Assembly (NCBI GenBank): GCA_023230535.1
Contig: JALNXC010000061.1
Location: forward strand, 1 to 6,963
DNA length: 6,963 nt
Origin: Alkaliphilus sp.
GTDB taxonomy: Bacteria; Bacillota; Clostridia; Peptostreptococcales; Natronincolaceae
Direction of reading: 5' to 3'
Each line of letters begins with the position of its first letter. Position 1 is the first letter of the stretch. This document shows positions 1 to 6,770 of the stretch, one piece after another. The notes beneath the pieces are model-generated. The model saw nothing but the letters and a program-made list of their open reading frames with translations. It had not been told where the DNA came from and did not search any database. Both the position numbers and the translations under genes were made by a program.

Positions 1-476
1 ATATTATTAGGATGTATCCTGTCCGCAAGGTCGGGATCTATTTTTCTGAGTTTATTATGTATATATTCATTCCCCATATTTTCGGCTTCTTCCTGTAATA
101 TTTCCCTCAGTCTCCGGTTAGAGACGGATTGTGTAAAATCCATATCATAGATAAGAGAATTGATATACAGCCCGGTGCCGCCCACTATGATCGGAAGTTT
201 TTTATTTGATATCAGATCATCGATTATGCCCTTTGCCAATCTCTGAAATTCGGCTACGGAAAAATTTTCATCGGGATTGATTATATCGATTAAATGATGT
301 ATAACACCCTTTCTTTCTTTCAAATTAGGTTTAGCCGTACCTATATCCATATTTTTATAGATCTGCATTGAATCTGCAGAGATGATTTCACCATTTAATT
401 TATCGGCTAAGATTATACCCATATCCGTTTTTCCCACGGCCGTAGGCCCTGCTATAATGAGCAATCTTTTTTTCAC
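1..476 (-). CDS. miaA: tRNA dimethylallyltransferase MiaA (N-terminal half, cut by window edge)
   Basis: MiaA transfers a dimethylallyl (isopentenyl) group from DMAPP to N6 of adenosine 37 in tRNAs that read codons starting with U; it acts in the cytoplasm. About 158 codons are visible, roughly half of the usual length of about 310 residues; the C-terminus lies beyond position 1. Visible motifs are the P-loop GPTAVGKT (residues 10-17), SADSMQIY (33-40) with the conserved Asp35 expected to act in catalysis, IGTAKP (45-50), HHLID (60-64) and VGGTGLYI (98-105). The start is GTG at 476, preceded at 7 bases by AGGAGG (484-489), which overlaps the mutL stop codon; the gap to mutL is 11 bases, so the two are probably co-transcribed and coupled. 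The identification rests on several family motifs and on the gene order, and is very secure. Its product is the substrate of MiaB, encoded at the other end of this cluster. Confidence 0.97.
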   Translation of the reverse strand, partial: MKKRLLIIAGPTAVGKTDMGIILADKLNGEIISADSMQIYKNMDIGTAKPNLKERKGVIHHLIDIINPDENFSVAEFQRLAKGIIDDLISNKKLPIIVGGTGLYINSLIYDMDFTQSVSNRRLREILQEEAENMGNEYIHNKLRKIDPDLADRIHPNN

Positions 477-482
477 TTGTTA

Positions 483-489
483 ACCTCCT
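483..489 (-). promoter_or_regulatory. Ribosome-binding site of miaA
   Basis: The minus strand reads AGGAGGT, a near-perfect anti-16S match, ending 6 bases before the GTG at 476. It decides the GTG start and lies over the stop codon of mutL (488-490), so ribosomes finishing mutL cover the miaA initiation site. Confidence 0.85.
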
Positions 490-2242
490 ACTGTATTCGC
501 TTAAAATGCTTTTCAATATCATATTGCCTCATTGTCAAAATAATCGGCCTTCCGTGGGGGCAGGTTAAAGGCGGTACGAGGGTATGGAGTTCTTCAATCA
601 ATTGTTTTATCTCATAATGATCCAATTTATCCTTCGCTTTAATCGCTTTTTTACATGCTTTTTTGGCAATAGTATCCTCAAAATGCCCGGCGATATTATC
701 ATTGCCCCTCATTTCATCCAATATTTCATAAATAAAGGAAAAATCCTGAGGTTTTCCTAAGATCATAGGTACCTCTCTGATGATTACCGCATTGATGCCG
801 AAATCCTCCATGTGAAAACCTAATTTAATAAATAAATCCATGTTATCGGATAATAATATATAATCTTCATTAGATAATTCCAACACTTTTGCTTCCACTA
901 ATTTTTGAGATACAACGCTTTCGTCTTCAATCTCTTTCAGAAATCTGTTGTAAAGCAATCTTTCGTGAGCCGCATGCTGGTCAATCAAATAGATTGACTG
1001 TTCTTTTTCTAAAATTATATAGGTGTTGAATATTTGCCCTATTATTTTATATTGGCTCGACAATGTATCTAAAAAGGAAGATTGTTTGGTATAATCTTCA
1101 TCAATTTCATTTATCATTGCATCTTCGGTGATGTCCATATCCTCTACAATCTCTTTCGGATTACCGGTTTCTGCCGAAGATATGAACATAGGTTCCGATA
1201 TTTGTTCTTCCCGGCATTTATGTTCCGTTACCTGTAATTTAGGTATAACCGAATCTTTTTCCAGGGTTTCGACTATGGATTTGTAGATGAATTCCTGTAC
1301 CTGCCCTTCCTTTTCGAATTTTATTTCTGTCTTTGAAGGGTGAACATTTATATCTGTTTCGGAGGGGTCAATATTTAAGTTCAATATACAAACGGGATAC
1401 CTATTGATAATAACCTTTTCCTTATATGCTTCCCCTATGGCCTCACTGATCAATTTGTTTTTTATATATCTGCCGTTGACATATATGATCTGTAGATTTC
1501 TGTTGCCCCTTACAAAGTTCGGTTGGCTTATATATCCCGACAACTTCATATCTGTCCCTTTTTCTTCTAAAAATATCAGATTTTTAAATGTATCCTTATC
1601 GAGTACGGATAATATAGCCTGAGATAATGCGTTATTTCCGGGAGTGGTGAATATGATTTCGTTATTGTTGATATATTTAAAGGTAATACCCGGGTTACTG
1701 AGTGATAATAAGGTGATAACTTTGCTGATTTTCATTGTTTCGGCAGAGTTTGATTTCATAAATTTCAATCTGGCCGGGGTATTAAAAAATAGATTTTTAA
1801 CTATAACAGTGGTTCCCACCGGACAACCTACTTTCTTTGCAGCCTCGATTTTGCCCCCTACAATTTCAATCATCACTCCATGGGCCTGATCCGCCGTCCT
1901 TGTGATCATCTCTACTTGAGAAACCGCAGCGATGCTGGCTAAGGCCTCACCTCTAAAACCTAAGGAAAGGATACTGTTCAGGTCATCTATACTTGTTATT
2001 TTTGATGTGCTATGCCGCATGAAGGCCTGTTCCACATATTCTTCATCTATACCTATGCCGTTGTCCGATACGCGAATATATTTTTTACCCCCTTCTTTTA
2101 TCTCCAATGTTATTATTGATGCACCCGCATCGATGGAATTTTCAATCAGTTCCTTTACTACCGAATGAGGGGCTTCTATCATTTCACCGGCCGCTATTTT
2201 ATTGATTGTCAAATTATCCAACATTTCAATTTTTTTATTCAT
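488..2242 (-). CDS. mutL: DNA mismatch repair protein MutL (endonuclease type)
   Basis: MutL is a GHKL-family ATPase that couples mismatch recognition by MutS to strand removal. The 584-residue protein has an N-terminal ATPase with IAAGE (16-20), KELIENSIDAGA (30-41; Glu31 catalytic and Asn35 metal-binding by family analogy), DNGIGI (60-65), GFRGEAL (95-101) and NTPAR (154-158). The transducer domain carries NGRYIKNK (256-263) and NVHPSKTEIKF (299-309, with Lys304). A polar, acidic linker covers roughly 330-396. The C-terminal domain has DQHAAHE (421-427), ACKKAIKA (529-536) and CPHGRP (561-566), the zinc-site motifs of nicking MutL proteins. Oddly, the last Glu of DQHA-x2-E-x4-E is Asn432 here. 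The reading frame is open to 2284, but the ATG at 2242 is chosen because AAGGAGG stands 6 bases before it and the protein then begins just before the conserved IAAGE block; the longer form would start inside mutS without a binding site. The start overlaps the end of mutS by 8 bases. Confidence 0.97.
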   Translation of the reverse strand: MNKKIEMLDNLTINKIAAGEMIEAPHSVVKELIENSIDAGASIITLEIKEGGKKYIRVSDNGIGIDEEYVEQAFMRHSTSKITSIDDLNSILSLGFRGEALASIAAVSQVEMITRTADQAHGVMIEIVGGKIEAAKKVGCPVGTTVIVKNLFFNTPARLKFMKSNSAETMKISKVITLLSLSNPGITFKYINNNEIIFTTPGNNALSQAILSVLDKDTFKNLIFLEEKGTDMKLSGYISQPNFVRGNRNLQIIYVNGRYIKNKLISEAIGEAYKEKVIINRYPVCILNLNIDPSETDINVHPSKTEIKFEKEGQVQEFIYKSIVETLEKDSVIPKLQVTEHKCREEQISEPMFISSAETGNPKEIVEDMDITEDAMINEIDEDYTKQSSFLDTLSSQYKIIGQIFNTYIILEKEQSIYLIDQHAAHERLLYNRFLKEIEDESVVSQKLVEAKVLELSNEDYILLSDNMDLFIKLGFHMEDFGINAVIIREVPMILGKPQDFSFIYEILDEMRGNDNIAGHFEDTIAKKACKKAIKAKDKLDHYEIKQLIEELHTLVPPLTCPHGRPIILTMRQYDIEKHFKRIQ

Positions 2243-4880
2243 CGACAGCCTCCTTAAGTTGTGTGAGTTTCTCCTGAAACTCATACAGTATATTCAGCGC
2301 ATCTATAGGTGTCGTTTCCAATAAATTTATATTTTTCAGCTCTTCTATTATCTCCATATCAACAAGGTCTTCAAATTTAAATTGTTCCATATTATTACCG
2401 GTAAGGGCAGTTTCCGCCTCCTTTAGGATATCGTTCATATCATCACCTTTATTGATATTCTTTTTTTCGAGATTTATCAGGATACTGCCGGCACGGCTTA
2501 TAATATCCTGAGGTAATCCCGCTAATTTGGCGACTTGGATACCGTAACTTCTATCCGCACTGCCTTTCAAAAGCTTGTATAAAAATATGATATCATCCCT
2601 ATCCTCTTTTACCGATACTTTGTAATTTTTGATTTTTTTATAGGTTTCGGATAATTTGGTCAGTTCATGATAATGTGTTGAAAAAAGCGACCTGGAATTG
2701 AGGGATTTGCATATATATTCTACAACGGACCATGCAATACTCAATCCGTCAAAAGTGCTCGTTCCCCTACCTATCTCGTCTATTATCAATAAGCTTTTTT
2801 CGGTGGCTAAATTGATGATGCTTGCCATTTCACTCATTTCTACCATGAATGTACTCTGCCCCCGGGATAAATCGTCATTAGCCCCGACCCTCGTAAAGAT
2901 TCTGTCGGTTATGCCGATAATAGCCTTATTGGCGGGGACAAAGGACCCTATCTGTGCCATCAGGACGATCAGTGCCACCTGTCTCATATATGTGGATTTT
3001 CCCGCCATATTGGGGCCGGTGATTATCAAAAATTGTTCGTCCCCGGTACTGATATAGGCATCATTGGGGATAAACATCTCATCTCCCAATATCTTTTCAA
3101 CGACGGGATGCCGCCCTTCCTTTATATCTATGGTTTCACTGTCGTCAACAACCGGCTTGATATAATTATTTTCTTCCGCTGTTTCCGCAAAAGAATACAA
3201 AACATCCAGCTCCGCCACCGCATTTGCGGTACGCTGTATACGCTCTATTTCAGCTAAAAGTATATTGCGAACCTGCACAAAAAGTTCATATTCAATATTT
3301 ACAATTTTTTCTTCGGCTCCCAATACTTTTGATTCTATCTCCTTAAGCTCCGGTGTAATATATCTTTCACAGTTGGCCAAAGTCTGTTTTCTTATATAGC
3401 ATTCGGGCACTAAATGTAGATTAGATTTTGAAACCTCGATATAATATCCGAATATTCTGTTGTATCCTATCTTTAAAGATCTGATATTTGTTTTATCCTT
3501 TTCTTCCTGTTCTAATCTTGCAATCCAATGCTTACCTTCCTTAGATATCTCCCGAAGTTCATCGAGTTCTTCGTTGTATCCCGGCTTAATAATTCCTCCA
3601 TCCTTCAGTGCCAATGCCGGTTCTTCCAATATTGATATTTCAATAATATTCTTAACATCCTCCAAAAGATCTATATTTCCCAGGATTTTTCCTAATAATC
3701 CGGAAGATTGATCGACAAACAACTGTTTTATATCCGGTAAAAAAGAAACGGATCTTTTTAATGCTATTAAATCTCTGGGATTGGCAGAACCGAAGGAAAT
3801 TTTACCGGCAAGCCTTTCAAGGTCATAAATTTGTTTTAAGTTTTCTTTTAATTCTTTTCTCAACAGAATATCATTTTTTAATATTTCAACCGCATACAAC
3901 CTCTGATTGATATGTTCAATATCCAACAGAGGCTCTTCTATCCACCGTCTGATCATCCTCCCGCCCATAGCGGTCAATGTTTTATCCAGGATCCAAAGTA
4001 AGGAACCCTCTTTACTTTTTTCTCTGATTGTTTCGGTCAGCTCTAAATTGCGGCGTGTAGGTATATCCAGGGTCATTTTTTCATTCAAATCATATATATC
4101 GACCTTATTTATATGCGTTAAAACCCTTTTTTGAGTTGACTTTAAATAATGCAGCAAAGACCCGGTGGATTGAATACCTATATGGTCGGGGTGAAAGCCC
4201 AGGCCCTCTATAGATATTACATTGAATTGTTCTTTGATTCGACCGATGGAATATTCCTTTTCAAAGGTCCATGAATCATATTCGGATATAAAAACATTGA
4301 GCCTTTCGCCTACAGATTCTATAATATCGATATAATGTGATTCTCCATCAATAAAATAAATTATTTCAGAAGGTTCTATTCTTGTGATTTCGTCTATTAT
4401 CTTCTGCTTTTTTTCCTTACCCGTTATCTGAGTACAGAGGAATTCCCCGGTAGAAATATCCGCATAGGTCAATCCGCATCCCTTAGCAGAAATATATAAT
4501 GAAGCTAAATAATTATTTCTTTTATCATCTAATAGATTGGTATCTATCAATGTTCCGGGAGTAATGACCCTTATGACATCTCTCTTTACAATCCCCTTGG
4601 CTTCGGAGGGATCCTCAATCTGTTCACATATTGCAACTTTATATCCCTTTGAAATCAATCTGTCTATATAAGAATCCGCAGCATGATGAGGAACACCGCA
4701 CATCGGTGCTCTGTCCGTTTTACCCCTTGCAGTCAGGGTTATCTCCAGTTCCCTCGAGGCTATCTCGGCATCCTCAAAAAATAATTCATAAAAATCCCCT
4801 AACCTGAAGAACATCAGGCAGTCCTTATGTTTTTCTTTCAATTTTGTGTATTGCTGCATCATAGGAGTTGATTTGCGCAA
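2235..4880 (-). CDS. mutS: DNA mismatch repair protein MutS
   Basis: MutS binds base mismatches and small insertion/deletion loops as a dimer and, with ATP, becomes a sliding clamp that recruits MutL. The 881-residue protein is full length for the MutS1 family. Domain I holds the mismatch-wedging Phe-x-Glu in GDFYE (Phe30, Glu32) and APMCGVPHHA (58-67). The connector spans about 125-250, and the lever and clamp about 265-560. The ATPase contains Walker A TGPNMAGKST (621-630), the signature segment DDLSRGQSTF (669-678), Walker B LLIIDE (697-702) with GRGTSTFDG (704-712), and STHYHEL (734-740). The C-terminus (about 830-881) has the helical segment used for dimer contacts and a QFKFE stretch (833-837) where a beta-clamp motif is often found. 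The start is a TTG at 4880 with GGAGG 7 bases upstream; an in-frame stop at 4896-4898 rules out a longer form, and the next candidate, Met7, has no binding site of its own. Its 3' end overlaps mutL. Confidence 0.98.
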   Translation of the reverse strand: MRKSTPMMQQYTKLKEKHKDCLMFFRLGDFYELFFEDAEIASRELEITLTARGKTDRAPMCGVPHHAADSYIDRLISKGYKVAICEQIEDPSEAKGIVKRDVIRVITPGTLIDTNLLDDKRNNYLASLYISAKGCGLTYADISTGEFLCTQITGKEKKQKIIDEITRIEPSEIIYFIDGESHYIDIIESVGERLNVFISEYDSWTFEKEYSIGRIKEQFNVISIEGLGFHPDHIGIQSTGSLLHYLKSTQKRVLTHINKVDIYDLNEKMTLDIPTRRNLELTETIREKSKEGSLLWILDKTLTAMGGRMIRRWIEEPLLDIEHINQRLYAVEILKNDILLRKELKENLKQIYDLERLAGKISFGSANPRDLIALKRSVSFLPDIKQLFVDQSSGLLGKILGNIDLLEDVKNIIEISILEEPALALKDGGIIKPGYNEELDELREISKEGKHWIARLEQEEKDKTNIRSLKIGYNRIFGYYIEVSKSNLHLVPECYIRKQTLANCERYITPELKEIESKVLGAEEKIVNIEYELFVQVRNILLAEIERIQRTANAVAELDVLYSFAETAEENNYIKPVVDDSETIDIKEGRHPVVEKILGDEMFIPNDAYISTGDEQFLIITGPNMAGKSTYMRQVALIVLMAQIGSFVPANKAIIGITDRIFTRVGANDDLSRGQSTFMVEMSEMASIINLATEKSLLIIDEIGRGTSTFDGLSIAWSVVEYICKSLNSRSLFSTHYHELTKLSETYKKIKNYKVSVKEDRDDIIFLYKLLKGSADRSYGIQVAKLAGLPQDIISRAGSILINLEKKNINKGDDMNDILKEAETALTGNNMEQFKFEDLVDMEIIEELKNINLLETTPIDALNILYEFQEKLTQLKEAVDE
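2249..2255 (-). promoter_or_regulatory. Ribosome-binding site of mutL, inside the end of mutS
   Basis: The minus strand reads AAGGAGG, 6 bases before the ATG at 2242. It lies within the last codons of mutS (Lys-Glu-Ala region) and fixes the mutL start at 2242 rather than at the upstream in-frame ATG at 2284. The arrangement favours translational coupling of mutL to mutS. Confidence 0.85.
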
Positions 4881-4978
4881 ATTTATTCCTCCCCGTTAAT
4901 TAGAATTTATATATAAATAACTTAGACATTTAATAAAAAATACATTGAACTCCGAATTCATATATAATTATATCAAAT
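4881..4978. other. AT-rich miaB-mutS spacer
   Basis: These 98 bases separate the miaB stop from the mutS TTG. They are strongly AT-rich and include the mutS ribosome-binding site and a 12-bp palindrome ATATAATTATAT (4962-4973). I see no hairpin plus T-run that would end transcription after miaB and no promoter with both boxes well matched. Read-through from miaB into mutS is therefore likely, while a weak internal promoter cannot be excluded. Confidence 0.5.
4887..4894 (-). promoter_or_regulatory. Ribosome-binding site of mutS (TTG start)
   Basis: The minus strand reads GGGGAGGA; its GGAGG core (4888-4892) is 7 bases before the TTG at 4880. It supports the non-ATG start, which gives the protein the usual N-terminus (MRKSTPMMQQY) of MutS proteins. 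Confidence 0.8.
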
Positions 4979-6409
4979 TTATTCTATAATCTTCCCATTT
5001 AAAAAGAAAGTTTTAGCTTCTATAATTTGTACTTGCACCAGTTCCCCCACTAAGTTTTCCGAGCCATCAAAATTGACCAATTTATTTCCCCTCGTTCTGC
5101 CCATATATCTGTTCGGGTTTGTCTTGCTCGGGCCTTCAACCAACACCTCTACAGTCCTATTCAAATAGTTTTGATTGATCTCCGCACTGATTTTATTTAT
5201 TTTTTCCAGTAAACGATTAAACCTGTCCCGTTTTGTTTCCTTATCTACCCTGCCCTCCATTTTTGCCGCCGGTGTGCCCTGCCTTACGGAATATAAGAAT
5301 GTAAACGCGGAATCATATCCGACCTTCTCTACTATATCCAAGGTGTGTTGAAAGTCCTCTTCCGTTTCGCCGGGGAACCCGACTATAATATCCGTAGTCA
5401 ATCTGATATCGGGTATTCTATTCTTTAATTTCTCAATTAGAGATAAATATCTCTCTTTCGTATATTTTCTGTTCATAGCCTTTAAAATACGATTGCTGCC
5501 CGATTGAAACGGCAGGTGCAGATGTTCGCAAACCTTATCACATTCGGCCATGGCATCGATTAAATCATCGGATAAATCTTTGGGATGTGATGTCATAAAT
5601 CTGATTCTCTCTATTCCCGGAACTTTATTTAATTCCCTCAATAAATCCGCAAAACCGATACTTCCGTTCAATGTTTTACCGTATGAATTCACATTTTGCC
5701 CGAGAAGCATAATTTCTTTTGTTCCGCCTGCGGCAAGCCCGGCAGCTTCTTTTATTATATCTTCCACTTCCCTGCTTCTTTCCCTTCCCCTTGTATAGGG
5801 AACAATACAATAAGTGCAAAAATTATTGCAGCCGTACATAATATTAATAAATGCTTTTGATTTGTATCTGCGGTTAGCAGGTAACCCTTCTATTATATTA
5901 CCTTCATTTTCCCATACTTCTATGAACATGTCTTTAGATTTCATGGATTTCATCAACAGTTCGGGAAATTTAAACAGATTATGTGTGCCGAAGATCAGAT
6001 CTACATGTCTATATTTATTTTTTATTTTTTCCACCACGTGGGGTTGTTGCATCATACATCCGCATACGACTATTATAAGATCGTTCTTTTTTCGTTTCAA
6101 GCCCTTCAATGCTCCTAAATTTCCATATACCTTTAACTCGGCATTTTCTCTGACACAACAGGTATTATATATGATCAGATCCGCTTCTTTTTTATCGTCT
6201 GCAGCTATATACCCCATATTTTCAAGTATACCGGATAATACTTCCGAATCGTGTTCATTCATCTGGCATCCATAGGTTACGGTGAGATGTTTCCTCCTCC
6301 TCCCGGTCTTTGCAAAGTATTCATCGTTCCATGATTTCATCACTTTCATGAATCTTGTTTGCCTTTTTATTTCTTCCGGTGAGATATCGTGTTTTTCTTT
6401 CTCGTCCAT
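4979..6409 (-). CDS. miaB: tRNA-2-methylthio-N6-dimethylallyladenosine synthase MiaB
   Basis: MiaB is a radical-SAM methylthiotransferase that converts i6A37, the product of MiaA, into ms2i6A37 in tRNA, using two [4Fe-4S] clusters. In the 476-residue protein the N-terminal MTTase domain has cluster cysteines in TYGCQMNEHDSE (Cys48), NTCCVRENAE (Cys84) and VCGCMMQ (Cys118). The radical-SAM core has MYGCNNFCTYC (Cys194, Cys198, Cys201), the CxxxCxxC signature. The C-terminal TRAM domain (about 415-476) is the RNA-binding module. Two additional cysteines, Cys85 and Cys116, sit beside cluster ligands. The first 35-40 residues are a charged extension before the MTTase domain. The frame is open to 6436, but the ATG at 6409 has AGGAGG 7 bases upstream and the earlier ATG has none, so 6409 is preferred. 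The related MtaB and RimO families are less likely, because the N-terminal motifs match MiaB and miaA lies in the same cluster. Confidence 0.97.
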   Translation of the reverse strand: MDEKEKHDISPEEIKRQTRFMKVMKSWNDEYFAKTGRRRKHLTVTYGCQMNEHDSEVLSGILENMGYIAADDKKEADLIIYNTCCVRENAELKVYGNLGALKGLKRKKNDLIIVVCGCMMQQPHVVEKIKNKYRHVDLIFGTHNLFKFPELLMKSMKSKDMFIEVWENEGNIIEGLPANRRYKSKAFINIMYGCNNFCTYCIVPYTRGRERSREVEDIIKEAAGLAAGGTKEIMLLGQNVNSYGKTLNGSIGFADLLRELNKVPGIERIRFMTSHPKDLSDDLIDAMAECDKVCEHLHLPFQSGSNRILKAMNRKYTKERYLSLIEKLKNRIPDIRLTTDIIVGFPGETEEDFQHTLDIVEKVGYDSAFTFLYSVRQGTPAAKMEGRVDKETKRDRFNRLLEKINKISAEINQNYLNRTVEVLVEGPSKTNPNRYMGRTRGNKLVNFDGSENLVGELVQVQIIEAKTFFLNGKIIE

Positions 6410-6416
6410 ATTACAT

Positions 6417-6422
6417 CCTCCT
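6417..6422 (-). promoter_or_regulatory. Ribosome-binding site of miaB
   Basis: AGGAGG on the minus strand, 7 bases before the ATG at 6409. It decides this start over the in-frame ATG at 6436, which would place the binding site inside the coding region. Confidence 0.85.
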
Positions 6423-6435
6423 ATATATCTAACCA

Positions 6436-6453
6436 TATATGATAGATCATATA
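6436..6453. repeat. 18-bp dyad next to the miaB promoter candidate
   Basis: TATATGAT and ATCATATA are perfect inverted arms of 8 bp separated by AG. The dyad overlaps the edge of the proposed -10 box and the expected start of transcription. It could be an operator or a short hairpin at the 5' end of the leader, or chance in AT-rich sequence. Confidence 0.45.
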
Positions 6454-6480
6454 ATACTTTAAATCAACTGATTTTTACAA
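6451..6480 (-). promoter_or_regulatory. Candidate sigma-A-type promoter for miaB
   Basis: On the minus strand TTGTAA (6480-6475, 4 of 6 to TTGACA) is followed after 18 bases by TATTAT (6456-6451, 5 of 6 to TATAAT). Initiation would fall near 6444, giving a leader of about 35 bases before miaB. The surrounding DNA is so AT-rich that matches of this quality arise by chance, so the call is tentative. Confidence 0.3.
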
Positions 6481-6620
6481 TAACTTTAACAGCACTAATT
6501 GCAAATTAAAATGAAACACTTTTTTTGTTATAATGTTATCTTATTTGTAACGTTTTCTACTTCTCCCCATTTTATCCTGTTTGTTTCATTTAATTATACA
6601 ACTCGCTAATAACTTCAACA

Positions 6621-6640
6621 GATTATATATGATTATATAT
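6621..6640. repeat. 10-bp tandem duplication
   Basis: GATTATATAT occurs twice in immediate succession (6621-6630 and 6631-6640). On the minus strand this places two copies of a TATAAT hexamer 10 bases apart, so it could serve as a promoter -10 region, but no matching -35 box is evident. Confidence 0.6.
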
Positions 6641-6655
6641 CAAAAATTAAGGTAA

Positions 6656-6669
6656 ATTCGAATTCGAAT
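6656..6669. repeat. 14-bp perfect palindrome
   Basis: ATTCGAATTCGAAT equals its own reverse complement and is built of overlapping TTCGAA units. The symmetry stops exactly at both ends. It has the shape of a binding site for a dimeric regulator, but no known consensus was recognised. Confidence 0.6.
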
Positions 6670-6670
6670 G

Positions 6671-6770
6671 GCATATTTAAACCGCCCGATTATATTTTTA
6701 TCTATTATGATGTTCATATAAAATTATATTACACCCATATAGATATTTAAATTCGTGTTTTTAAATATGC
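6671..6770. repeat. 100-bp segment bounded by 11-bp inverted repeats
   Basis: GCATATTTAAA (6671-6681) and TTTAAATATGC (6760-6770) are exact reverse complements 78 bases apart. In RNA they could pair and close a large AT-rich loop that contains a smaller ATATAA-TT-TTATAT hairpin. No target-site duplication is visible at the ends and there is no coding sequence inside. Confidence 0.5.

Noticed and set aside
2243..2284. Longer mutL form starting at the ATG at 2284
   Set aside because: The additional 14 residues are encoded inside mutS, lack homology to MutL N-termini, and no binding site precedes that ATG; the ATG at 2242 has an ideal one.
4962..4973. Palindrome ATATAATTATAT after miaB as a terminator or operator
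   Set aside because: Pure A/T symmetry of this length is common here, the hairpin would be very weak, and no T-run follows on the minus strand.
5814..6275. 153-codon open frame on the plus strand opposite miaB
   Set aside because: It is the antisense shadow of the miaB coding sequence, with no binding site and no recognisable protein features; miaB has unambiguous motifs across the same bases.
6410..6436. Longer miaB form starting at the ATG at 6436
   Set aside because: It would translate through the AGGAGG that serves the ATG at 6409, and no ribosome-binding site lies before 6436.
6506..6534. Plus-strand promoter-like pair with an exact TATAAT at 6529-6534
   Set aside because: The -35 match (TTAAAA) is poor and no plus-strand gene follows; expected by chance in this AT-rich spacer.
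6552..6572. Possible catabolite-repression (cre-like) site around AAAACGTTAC on the minus strand
   Set aside because: Aligning the central CG leaves several mismatches to the consensus, including the outer TG and CA, so it was not supported.
6640..6717. 25-codon open frame on the minus strand (MNIIIDKNIIGRF...)
   Set aside because: No Shine-Dalgarno sequence at a workable distance, composition typical of translated AT-rich spacer, and it runs through the palindrome and the left inverted repeat.
6668..6721. 17-codon hydrophobic open frame on the plus strand (MAYLNRPIIFLSIMMFI)
   Set aside because: It resembles a small membrane peptide, but there is no binding site near the ATG, no promoter and no terminator; too short to support.
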